Of a stretch of DNA of 64,000 nucleotides, positions 43,797 to 54,699 are shown piece after piece. Position numbers and translations under genes: made by a program. The DNA comes from Cladophialophora immunda (lineage: Eukaryota; Ascomycota; Eurotiomycetes; Chaetothyriales; Herpotrichiellaceae), in the NCBI RefSeq assembly GCF_000835495.1, contig NW_015622548.1, forward strand, positions 372,001 through 436,000, read 5' to 3'. Positions within the stretch are counted from its first letter, which is position 1; each line of letters starts with the position of its first letter. The notes under the pieces were generated by a model, which was given only the letters and a program-made list of their open reading frames with translations, was not told the DNA's origin and did no database searches.

Positions 43797-46113
43797 ATGG
43801 ATCCGACCCGGGGCCTGGAAAGTGACGAGACGCGGCCCAAGGTTGAAGCGTTGACTCAAGAAGAAATCAATGAACGTCTGCGCCGCAAGCGTAAGGCGCG
43901 TGGACAAAAGGCTTGCCATCCTTGCCGGCAGAGGAAAGTCGGCTGCAATTACCAAAAACCCTGCCAAAAATGCATCGACCGCAACCATCCCGAACTCTGC
44001 GTCTATGAGCCTGTGTCGAAACGCGCAAACATCGACACCTCGGCCACCACCCATCAGGTTCCAGCCCCCGCTTCGACAGAAGGTGCCCCGGTGGGATGGA
44101 GCAGGATCACCGAGAGACTGCAGACCATCGAACAGTCCATTCAAGAGTTGCGAACTGAGCTGAAAGATTTGGCAGGCCGCGACGGGTCTCCTTCGACATT
44201 GGTCGGCCGGCCCAGGCCTGACAGGGCGGGACGGGACTCGAGCAGCGACGGGGTGGACCAGGACAGCTTCGCCATCCACACGAGCAACGAGGTTACCGGC
44301 GAGACCGTCCACCTAGGCGGCAACTCGGTGCCTGCCATGGTCTTCTCTCTGAAGAGTGATCCCAACGAATACGATGTCCAGGATCTACTCGGCAAGAGCA
44401 TCTTACCTCTGTTTGGCCTGGACAACGAGAGTGCCACTTACCCGTTCGTCGACCTCTGGGGCTTACCTCACGGATCATATGCTCGGCTGCAGGCATTGTG
44501 CAGACTGTTACCGACCGACGCCGACTGCCTCCAATACTTTGCACAATACCGGGATACCGCTCATGTTCTTTTCCCTGGCGTCGTCGACATCAAACAGTTT
44601 GAGGGGGAACTCACTCATTTCCTCATCAACAAGGCTGCCGTGACCCGGGATGCTCCTTACGAGGCTCTGTCCAATGACAACATATATGGCAAAACTCTGC
44701 ACTGGGTCGGGTTGCTGTTCGCCATTCTTGCGTCTGGCTACCAATGTTCCTCGCTGCCGCGGAAAGAACGGCAACTGACGAGCCAAGTATACGGTTAGGA
44801 AAGATCCACCGCGGTGAAATGTGCACGCTTACAGTAGTACAGTGTGCTGTGCTTATGAATGCCTCCGCATCATAAACTATTTGTCCAACTCCAAGTTGCT
44901 CGATATCCAGACGTTGTTGGTGCTGGGGAATGTCATTTCCAACAACATGAACTCCGGCATTGCCTGGTGCCTGCTTGGTATGTTGCACCGGTACCCTTCT
45001 ACTTGGGCGGATTTCGGTGGACTGAAAGTGGTGGCGAGAGACGTTTCCATGCTGACGGACACATTAGGATTGACCATCCGGATTGGCCAGAGCCTAGGTC
45101 TTCATCAGAAGGCCTTCCGGACTAGCTCCGACGCCGAGAGGTCGGTGCGGGAGGAACTCTGGTACGTCAAGGAACCTCTGCGTCGGGTTGCGTTTGAGTT
45201 TTTTGTTGTTGACGCTGCGTCCAGGTGGCGTATAGTGTGGCAGGACAGTCTCATCTCGATCACGTTCGATCGAGCATCGGCGACTCCCACGATCTCGCAT
45301 CACAAAACAATCGAGTCTGCCGAGAATGTGTGGTTGTCGTATACCGACTGCATGAAGATCCTGTGCGAGACTGGCCTCGACATTGTGCGAGAGCGGAGCA
45401 AACATAGCGATCCCCGCCATGAACTCGTGCGCATCAAGAGACATCAGGACGAACTGGCCAGGATGATGAGCCACTCGCTCCAACATCTCAAAGACGCGAC
45501 AGCGTGCCAGTCAATGAGGGATCAGCTCGAGCACTGGAACCTCTATCTCCACCGCTCCTATATCATGTGTGAGCTGTACCGGTCGGCATTGAAACGCAGG
45601 GGGGCTTCGTCGGAGCTGGCCCCCTTTCGGGCCATATGCTTGGAGAACATGGCCAACACGGTGGATGCCTTTCTGGGACTGTCCAACGTGACTCGGTTTG
45701 CCACTCAGTCTTGGGCTGCGGTGCATCGGTCTCTGAGCTCGGCGCTGTTGCTTGGGATTCTGAAACAACCTCAAACCGACCTGCGTGTGCGGTCACTGCT
45801 TGACAAATTGATTATGCTCATGTCGAGCATCAACTCGTCGCTGGATCCCACCGAAATATCTGCACCCATCTCGAGAGCTGTCAGGGCCCTTGCACGGCTC
45901 AATGCTTTCCACGGCTCGGACGCGGGGGCCGAGCACGGGGCGGGTGGCCATGTCGTTCCTGGCTGGGATCGAAGCACTAGCTCGGACGTTCACATGTACT
46001 CGGGGCACCCTTCGAATGAAGCATCTGGGGATGACGCGGGTCGGTCTGAGGATTCGCCTTATGAGCTGATGGAGAAGATTCTTTGGGGATCACAGGGGAT
46101 ATCTCCAGTCTGA
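43797..46113 (+). CDS. Zn(II)2Cys6 / fungal_trans transcription factor, copy 1
   Basis: Exons 43797-44793, 44843-44977, 45068-45161 and 45225-46113 give 704 aa. The zinc cluster lies at 40-68 as C-x2-C-x6-C-x5-C-x2-C-x8-C. A Ser/Pro linker and a heptad region (ITERLQTIEQSIQELRTELKDL, about 100-123) follow. The fungal_trans regulatory domain covers about 200-480 (LLPLFGLDN, YPFVDLWGL, then GLTIRIGQSLGLHQ). It should be a nuclear DNA-binding regulator, target unknown. A gene of the same design lies at 52581-54699 on the other strand with identical exon 2 (135 nt) and exon 3 (94 nt) lengths and intron phases, so the two are paralogues. The bHLH gene downstream is 0.9 kb away on the same strand. 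Confidence 0.92.
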
Positions 46114-47034
46114 GGCTTGCAGTGACGGGATCGTATGTCTTTTGCTGGATTTAGTTGCGATGCCGTTCTTGAGGCGGCAGTCGGCGTACCGTTATGGAGG
46201 CCATCAGGACAGTTTGCCCGCAATTGGGACCAAAAGTTGAACTCTGCAACCTCCGCTTCTCCCATCTCGTTTTCTTTTCATTTTTCCTCCCGACTCTTTG
46301 CTTGGAGCAATACCTTGGGCAACAGCCCCTTTTTGTAGCATCCGGACTTGAGGCGGCTTTGATTTGTTCGGGAAGGTTCGGATGTAATTCGGAGTGGTGT
46401 GGTTGATCACCAGAGAGCGCGCCGAGTAAGGCGTGTGGGGAGGATTCGCTTCTGGCAGTCGCTTATTGGGTTATTGGGGCGCCTGGCGAGGCCCTGCCAC
46501 AAGGCTTGGCTCAGGAGACCTCGGACTTGCAGCGCACATGGTCGGAGCCTCACCAGTTGACCAACCCAGGGATAGTGCCCCGAGTCCCTGGGCATCGCCG
46601 GAGCCTCCCTAAGAGCACCCCCAAGATCTGCGAGCATAGGGTCATGCCAAGTGGTCTCGCCCAAGTAGTAACAACAATAATCCGGGCCTGGCCCATCTAC
46701 GCCCAATAATGGCCATCCACGCGTAACTCTGCATCTCTCGCTCCGCGCATCCTCCGTAACCCGCGACACCTCCACCGCTGGCTTCTCCCAGCTTGCGCCT
46801 GTCACCCATCATCATCACATCATCTCCGAGTTTCAATCACTCCTCCACCGAACCCGATCTGCGTCCTGCCCCGAAGCACATCAACGCCCAACGAGATTGT
46901 CCCAACATGGCTACGAAATCGCACTCATATAACACCCCGTCCACACCCTCCCTCCTACATTGGATCTCCATATCCAACCTTCCAAGCCTGAACATCGATT
47001 CACCACAATCACTCCTCACTACACAACCGCATCA
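46114..47034. other. Intergenic, promoter of the bHLH gene
   Basis: About 0.9 kb; no gene seen. Confidence 0.6.
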
Positions 47035-47988
47035 ATGGAAACCATCATCCCAACACAAGACTCCTTGATGAACATGGACGATTGGTACAACTTCACCCTG
47101 TCCACAGGTGACTTGGCTGAGCCGTTTGGTTGCTCGCCCAACCCTCTCGCTTCATACTGCCAGCCCAACATGCCGCAATACTTCGACAACCAAGAAACCC
47201 AGTACCCCTGGGACACTGTCGACACAAGCTTTTTTTATCAGAGCACCCCTACAGAGTCAATGACCGCCGCCAGCACACCCTTTAACTCGATGCAGTCCTA
47301 CATTGCAAACGAGCCCCTCCAAGCATACGGCTGCGGGGACGAAGTGGAGACCAGCGATTCCAGCAAGGACTTCCAGCTGCCCGATCTCGAGCCCTCGATT
47401 TCTGATTCCTCGGCCAGTTCCGAAGCTGAAGATTATGCGACAATGACCACGCTGTCGCAAACGACACAGACCTCGACGTCTAGACGAAGACGGGGCCGCG
47501 AGACCCGGGCGACCAACAACTCCAGAAAAGCCACGTCAAAGAAAGCCGTGGCCCTGGATCAGACGCATCCCTACAGGGTCTCCAAGGCCGGGAGGACAAG
47601 TTCGAGTGACAGCGAGGATCTCGAGCGGGCGCTCGCCAAGCAGACACACTCGGAGATTGAGCGCAAGTACCGGAACAACCTGAACGCCAAGATGTGGCAG
47701 CTGCATCGCACATTGGAGGGCACGAGCCGGATGTCAAGCAGCAGCGACGACAGCGACTCGCCACAGCAGCAGCAGCAGCAACAACAACAACAGCAACAGC
47801 AGCCCCGAAAGTCTGACATTCTGAGCAACGCGTTACAATACATTAATGAGTCGGAGCTGGAGATGCGGCACATGTCGGACGAAATCCTTCGGTTGAAGAA
47901 TAGGCTGGCGGTCTTGCAGCGGATGGTCCGGTGCGAAGGCGATTGTGACCCGCTGAAACAGATAGTGGAAATGAAAATGGCATCATGA
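47035..47988 (+). CDS. bHLH transcription factor, copy 1
   Basis: Single exon, 317 aa. The start is the first in-frame ATG. The N-terminal 150 residues are acidic and Ser/Thr-rich, resembling an activation region. A basic RRRRGRETR patch is at about 150-158. The bHLH starts with HSEIERKYRNNLNAK (205-219); the Tyr in ERKYR is the SREBP-class signature. The loop is long and holds 13 consecutive Gln (244-256). Helix 2 is RKSDILSNALQYI, continuing as a zipper-like helix (ELEMRHMSDEILRLKNRLAVLQRMV). No membrane segments, so it is not a membrane-bound SREBP. A related bHLH gene lies on the opposite strand at 50032-51190. Confidence 0.9.
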   Translation: METIIPTQDSLMNMDDWYNFTLSTGDLAEPFGCSPNPLASYCQPNMPQYFDNQETQYPWDTVDTSFFYQSTPTESMTAASTPFNSMQSYIANEPLQAYGCGDEVETSDSSKDFQLPDLEPSISDSSASSEAEDYATMTTLSQTTQTSTSRRRRGRETRATNNSRKATSKKAVALDQTHPYRVSKAGRTSSSDSEDLERALAKQTHSEIERKYRNNLNAKMWQLHRTLEGTSRMSSSSDDSDSPQQQQQQQQQQQQQPRKSDILSNALQYINESELEMRHMSDEILRLKNRLAVLQRMVRCEGDCDPLKQIVEMKMAS

Positions 47989-50031
47989 ACCAAGGATTTG
48001 ATTGTTCTTTCCGGCCTTTTTCTAGGCGCTGGGCGTGAAAGTACAGTAAGGCGCCGAGTATCATAGACCCAACTTCCGAGACGCAGTCCAACGAGCACAA
48101 GTCTTGACAAGTCTTGCTCGTGTAAGGCTGGTCGTCAATGTCGCTCGCCACGTTCTTTTCGAGATTCGCTAATCATGGTTTTCCGGCCTAGGCCACTAAT
48201 TATTAGCGAGACGAATACTCCGACTTGTTACATACGTCCGAGCAACTCGCATGTGCTCGTGTCTATTATGTACCGAGGTAGATACTGGTGATAGCTGGGG
48301 GTATTACGGAGTACTTATCAGCTGGGCTAGCCGCGCACAACCGCTTGGGCCCAAGAATGACGCAAATCCGCCATCGTGCCCTGGTGTCAAGCGTGTGCAC
48401 GGTATGTGCATGTATGCGGTGCTCGGTGGGTAATGAGCGTCTGGTCTCTTCTTCACCCTATGTAGGGTAACTACCTATCATAGGTCCCTACCTACCTACC
48501 TAGCTAGGTATGCCCTCGCGGACCCCCAACACGCACCGCCACGACAATCAGCCCGTGACCACCACCCTCTAGCGACTAAGAAAAGTTATACCTGCTTGCT
48601 CGGGAGGAGAAAGATTATTAGGTGATCGAAGGCTCTCGTCCCTTCTAGTGCGGGAGGATATAAGGAACTAGAGAAAGAGTCGAGCTCATATTACTTACTC
48701 TTTTGGCGGTGGTTTTGCACCTAGCTACCTACCTACCTACCTACCTACCTAAGGTAACCTGGCCGTAACATATGCATGGGTGTACAGGGAAATGTGTGGG
48801 ATATATTGTGCCGCTGACTGTGCCACCGTGCCACAGGGCTGCTTTCGCTTTCTGCGCATGTTGTGCATTTGTGCATATATTGTGCATGTGTGTGCCTACT
48901 ATGCATTTGTGGATATCTGGACAAGTGGATACCTACATCCTGTATACTTAGGCGTGATCGAACTGCTCCCTCGTTGGTACTCCGTCACATGTCCCTTGTA
49001 GTCTGTGTCCTTGTGCTACAGTTCGGTAGGAGCAGGTCGGTGCCTCCGCCCTTCGATACGCGTTCCTACGTAAGGTACTCCGTATTCAATGCATGTGTCC
49101 CTCCCTCCCTCTCTCCCTTGAGGTACCTGTCCACGACGAGTATGCACGGCGACCCAGGGCGGTCGTGCTGTTTCTCCTCCTCCCTCGTCGCAAGGCCAGC
49201 CCAAAGTCGGTCCACCGGTCCACCGCGAACAGATCATTAACCCGAAGATCGCCAGTGCGCATGCTTCCAGATCGGCCGATCCAGATGGATGGTCGCAAAC
49301 CTTCCCACCTCCCTACCTGGGTACCTGCCTACCTCGCCAGCGATAGGCAATTTAGTAGTTTTTGGAGAGATCCCTGCGGAGACAACTCTAGATAGCTGCC
49401 TATGTAGGTAGCTGGGGAGATGATGGGTGATTGGAACACGACGGGTTGACCACGATACGACGTCTTTCGTATCTGCGCTCTTTTTGCTTCTCTTCCTCGT
49501 ACCTGTCTTTTGAGTCTGGTTCGGAGTCTGATGAGCTGATTCGGATCCTGGTGGGAAATGCCCTCTGATATTACACCAAAATAAACAAAACAAAACAAAA
49601 GCCCAAAAGGTGATGGTTCGAGAGTCGACAAACAAATCCCATAGACAATTGAAACCGACGCTCTCACCAACCATCGTGGCCAGACGACAGTTTACGTATC
49701 TCGCGTTCAATTGGCCCTTGTACACACACACCCCCCCAAAAACAATCTGGCCTGCCTTTGCCAGTGAACCATACGTACACACACACATGCATTCGATTCC
49801 GTTCCCTTTAGTAGCTCGTGCTCTTTGCTGAAGACTGCCTCCTGTCCACCCTTGCCCTCCCTCCGGCATTTTGCACACGACCCACCCCCCCCGAAATTGG
49901 GAGAGAAGGCGACAAAACACGAGACGGCGAGTGAATCCTCCTCCTTGCCCCCTTTGGAGCGCTCCAAAAGTCATCTCCCTCTACACGCAGACAAGAGAGA
50001 GAGGCGGGGAGGCATCCACTGACCCCCGGAT
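47989..50031. other. Centre of the mirrored TF block, no gene
   Basis: About 2 kb between the two convergent bHLH genes. It has tandem CCTA repeats (about 48487-48510 and 48718-48752) and TACGGAGTA-type motifs (48302, 49075). No coding frame is supported. Confidence 0.6.
48718..48752. repeat. CCTA tandem repeat
   Basis: About seven tandem CTAC/CTACCTA units between the two bHLH genes; similar shorter runs occur at 48487 and 49310. Confidence 0.85.
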
Positions 50032-51190
50032 TTAAACACTCAGGAGTGCCCGGAGCACCGACCATTCCTCGCACTTGACGAGGTTGCGGATGGTCCGCTC
50101 CTTGTCCTGCAGGTGCTTGATCTCGTCGGCCATGTGCCGCATCTCCACCTCGGACTGGTGTATGTAGTCGATGGCGCTGTTGAGGATCTCGGACTTGCGT
50201 ACCCTGCTGGGCGGCTGGAACGCAGGGATTGCCGGGGTGGTGGTGGTGGTGGCGGCGTTGGGGTTGGTGCTCGACAACAGCCGCGAGTGCGGGCCCGGCG
50301 AGTTCACCTCCCTCAGCACGTAGTACAGCTGGCTCATCTTCCCGTTGAGGTTGTCGCGGTACCGCCGCTCCACGACCGAGTGAGCCGCCTTGGCCTCCTT
50401 CAGGGCGGCCTTGTCGTCCTCGTCCGGCGCCGCCTTGCCGATCGGTTGTCGTGAGGCTCGAGGCTTCCTCCCCCGTTTGGCGCCGCCGGGTTTCGCAGTC
50501 GTGGCGCCGCCGTCTACTGGCTCTACGTTCTGGGCGGCCGACTTTCGTTTGGTGCCTCGTGGGCGACCGCGCGAGGGCGGCTTCGTCGACACCCACGGCA
50601 CGACCTTGGACCAATTGACCGGCGGGGCCACGGCAGGGTTGGACGTCGAACCCTCCGACTGCTGGCAGGCCTCAGTTAAGTCATCGTCCTCCTCCGACTC
50701 CGGGCGCTGTGGTTCGAAAGCGAGGGCGTTCGAGTGGTAACAGTCGTCCGGGGTGGTCGATTGCAATGTCTCGTAGTCAGAAAACGAGATGGGCGGCGAC
50801 AGCGGGAACTGCGAGGGCGGCCCTGCCCCCGTCCCAAGCGGCTGGCCGGGAAACGTCACATTGTGTAGCTGCAGTTGCTGTTCTGGTGGTTGTAAAGGAC
50901 CCGGCTGGTCCTTCAGGTACTCGTGACGGATAAACGGCTGGAAGATCGAAATATCAATGTCGCTGAGAGGCTGCAGCAGAAAAATTCAGCTTGTCAATAC
51001 CAGACAGCGCTATCACGGTGCCTAGGAAGGGGAGCTCAAATAGTCTACCCACCGCATTGCTGATGCCAAAGTCCACGAGAGTGTGGGCAGACATTGGCAT
51101 AGAGTCCATACAAACATGACTGGGATCCCCAAGTGACCGACGTCCTCGGGGACAGATCAAGTCAATTAACGGGTTCGATAATGGTGACAT
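50032..51190 (-). CDS. bHLH transcription factor, copy 2
   Basis: Exons on the minus strand: 51190-51053 and 50970-50032, giving 358 aa. The start is chosen because the first exon joins in phase to PLSDIDISIFQPF. Residues 180-183 hold a GRP AT-hook-like core (SRGRPRGTKRK), with a second basic patch KRGRKPRASR. The bHLH starts at HSVVERRYRDNLNGK (about 243-257), SREBP class (Tyr in ERRYR). The loop is about 35 residues, with a run of five Thr, then RKSEILNSAIDYI and a zipper-like helix EVEMRHMADEIKHLQ. It closely resembles copy 1 in the bHLH and after it, but not before. It is convergent with copy 1 and next to a Zn2Cys6 gene. Confidence 0.9.
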
Positions 51191-52580
51191 TTTTGTTGTC
51201 TGGGTTCCTCCTCAGGGAGGAGAGTTCTGTTATCACGTCTTTGATACAATACAAGTAGTACATGATCTTCACGAGCTCCGCTTGCGTCAGTTACAGGCTT
51301 GGCTGGGATGGGCGTAGGGAACTTTGCCCCCCTTCCCCCTCCCTCCCAAAAAGCCAGGGCTGGCCAGAAGGCCGAGGGAATCCAAGAGCCACGCAGGCCA
51401 CAGCTCACCAACGAGTGCTTTCGGCTGGCTGGCGACTGCCGATGCCATGAAGATTACTCCGTACTTGCCAACAGCATCGATGATCAAACCGTAAGCGAGA
51501 CCGTGAACATGTGCATCGCTTAGAGTGGAGGCCTTCGTTGCGGAATTGTCGTCGACGGGCAGGGATTAGGGCCGGCGCAGCATATCCACCAATGCTAGAT
51601 TTTGGAACCAACTTCCTGACAATCCCACCAGTGATGCATTAGCCTCTCCCACTGGTGTGGAAGCCTCCCCGAATCGAGACAGGCCTGCTCGGGTTGCTCG
51701 GTCACTTCGGCGCCTTCGGCGGCCCAGGGTCTGTGAGGCTGTAGCCCTGTTGGACGGACCAATGAGCGTTGCTCGCCTTCCACCACTGGGCAGGGGGCAC
51801 GAATGGAATTAAATCTCCATCGTCAAGGTTGAGGACATGGACGCCGGCAGTCCAGGATCTCGATATTGCCACTGATGGCCTTCAAGCGTGCAGAGGGCTC
51901 CCGAAAGGTTAGGGAGACGGCGTGTCCGGTGGGATGGATTCAACCCACAAAGCATCCTGCACGGCAGACAACTCTCGTGCTCGTAAAACGGACAGCAACC
52001 TGTCAAGGTGGACGGGCTCTGTGTTTCGGCAAGGTTGGTGACCGAACATTTTCATCGTGTAGTAACATCACCGACCAAAGGCTGTGAGGTTATTGGAAGT
52101 GCACAGCTGGTAATATCGCAGCCTGTTTTGGTCTGTTGTCAACCCCGATCGGGCTGGATTTGGCTGGTGTGTTCGTAGGGGGGGAAAAGAATGAAGAGAA
52201 AGAAATGGCTGTGACAGAATGGGGAGTGAGTTGGGACGGCGGAGGGAGATACAATTATATAGTATAACAAGCCTGGAAGCATGTGCCAGAAGACGAAGAC
52301 CCTCTATAAATACCCGTCGCTTGGTTGTCGCACAACACTCTTTGGGAATATCACCGCATGCCTTTTCCGGCCAGTGGTTTGTGAGCACCATTTCTGGGCA
52401 TCCCCTTCCTTCAAAGCTCAGTCCCCCCCCGTGAAATTTCCCCAGGTGGTGTGATTGTTGAATGTCTGGGGGGACCGGCCACCGCATAAAAGGTCTCGAG
52501 CAAACACCCGGCCTGCGGGCTATCGACCAATTTTCCCCATGACAACGCAAAAGAAAAGTAATTGCACATTACCGATCATC
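51191..52580. other. Intergenic
   Basis: About 1.4 kb, between bHLH copy 2 and Zn2Cys6 copy 2. No gene seen. Confidence 0.6.
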
Positions 52581-54699
52581 TCAGTTCATATGATCATGAG
52601 ACTCTGCCGCTCCTGTCGGCATCCGAACAATCGAAAAGCTTGGAGGGTCCGAACTCCACCGCGTCGCCGCCATTTCGTGCAGTCTGGTAATGGATTTGGA
52701 GAAAGGAGTAGGCAAGTGCGCCTCAGCGCAGTGTGTGCAGGGGCTTTTCATGGCCGAGATGAAATTGTGGACCAGGTACTGGACCGGTCTCGTCCTGCTC
52801 AGATCGTCCATGGTGCACAACATCAAGGCGGAGCTCAGTGCTCTCTGCACGAATATCGAAGACTGTTTGACTGCCGGGGCAATCACCTGGAGGTGGAGGA
52901 AGCCAGTAATCGTGCCGCTCAGGCATCGCACATAGGCATCCAAGTCGTCCGGACTGGAGCTCCGGTCTCGAAGAAGTGACCGATAGAGCTCAGCATTGAC
53001 GTAAGACCGGTGTAGATATAAGCTCCAGTATTCCAGCCGAGCTTTGGTCGTGTGGCAAAGTGTCGCATCCTTGAGGTACGGTGCTGCCTCTTGGGTCATT
53101 TCGTTCAGGGCTCCCAGAAACCGCGATATATCTTCAAGGGTAAATTGTCCGGCTCCTCTAGTAGAACGCTCCCGGACGATTTCCAGACCGATCTCGCAGA
53201 TTGTCTTCATGCAATCGTTGTAGGAGAGTTCGTTAGTTCCGGGAGTGATGATCGTTCTTTGGACTTGGAGTGTCGAAGGTCTGTCGAAGGCTAAGGCAAG
53301 CGAACTTTCTTGCCATACGATGCGCCACCTGTTTTCCAAGTCAACATACACTCGATTGAACACGTCGGAACTCGACGCACCATATTTCTTTTCGGAGCCT
53401 TTGCAGGCTGTCTGGTGTGGAAAGGGGCTGGTCAAGGTGTAATCCAAGGCTTTGTGCCAGCCGGATAGTCAACCCTTTTGCCATTGTCAGCATTTTCCTC
53501 TCATGATAGTGTACCATCCCTAGCATCTTACCCTCGAAGCACCATGCAACACCCGCATCGTGGCTGTTGGCCATGACATCGGCAATGACCAACATGTTTT
53601 GAACGTCGAATAGAGTTGGGTACCCGAGGTAGTTGGTAGATCGCAAGCATTCGTAGGCGCAGCAGACTTTGACAAATCAGTCAGTATACCCAAAAATGGA
53701 GGGGGGGTAAAAAGGGTCAAGTGGTCAAGCACCGTATACCCGCGATTTCCAGCGGCGCCCTTCACATGGAAGAGTGGAATATTGGCATCCTGAAGCCAAA
53801 CATGCAAAAAGCAGCCCGAGCCAGTGAAGGTCTCTGCCGCCGAGCTCCGCATGCGGGTTCGTGTCCGTCTCTGAGCGTGGTGTTTTTTGAGGGTTTGATC
53901 GTCGCGCGAGGAATTCGGTGAGGTCGTTCTGAAATTGGTCGAGGTCGGGAATGGCTGGGAAAACTGCATGAGCAGTCTCGCTGTAACAGGTAAAGAGGCT
54001 GCGGCACTCGACGTCGCCCGGCAGTAATTCGCACAGGCTCTGAAATCTCGAGGCTGGTTCGTTGTGTAGTCCCCACAGGGCAGAAAAGGGGTAAGTCACC
54101 GACTGATTCTCCAGGGCGAAGATGGATAGGATCTCTTGGTTCGAGATGTCTTGTGCCCATCCCGCGGGGTCGGGGCGCGCTGTTGCCACGAGCGAAGGCT
54201 GCACTGGGTTCTGTCCCAGGTGTACAGGTTGACCAGTGCCCCGCGTGCTCGGCCCTGGTGCCGGAGCTGTCCACCACGTCGCATCTCTGCTGGGACTCTG
54301 TCGCGACAGCTGCGCGGCCGTCGATGACTCTGCTCTCGGCGTCCATGCGCCCAGGGCCCGGTCAATGTCCTCCTTCACTCTCCACAGCGTCTGCTCGAGC
54401 AAGGCGGTTTTCTGTGTCAGCACCGCTTCGTCTGAAGCTGCGGGGGTGGTGCTGGCGGCACTCGAAGACGCTGTGGTCTCGAGAACGGACTTTGCGCGCG
54501 GGGCGTCATAAATGCAAATCTCGGGATAGCCTCGATCGATGCAGGTCTGACAAGGCTTCACGTAGTTGCACTTGACCTTGCGTTGATGGCAGGGATAGCA
54601 CGCTCTGGGGGTTCTGTTGTCCCGCCGCTGTCGAAGGAATTCGTCGATGTCTTCTCGCGATAGGTCTGGTTTGCGCGGTGTGTCCTGAAAACGTTCCAT
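52581..54699 (-). CDS. Zn(II)2Cys6 / fungal_trans transcription factor, copy 2
   Basis: Exons on the minus strand: 54699-53733, 53666-53532, 53474-53381 and 53328-52581, giving 647 aa. The zinc cluster is at 34-62 with the same spacing as copy 1 (C-x2-C-x6-C-x5-C-x2-C-x8-C) and near-identical sequence (KVKCNYVKPCQTCIDRG). The fungal_trans domain includes YPFSALWGL, VCCAYECLRSTNYL, GLTIRLAQSLGLH and WWRIVWQES. Each intron falls where copy 1 has one, in the same phase, and exons 2 and 3 are the same lengths (135 and 94 nt). A nuclear regulator of unknown targets; the mirror position relative to bHLH copy 2 suggests the two gene pairs arose together. Confidence 0.92.
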
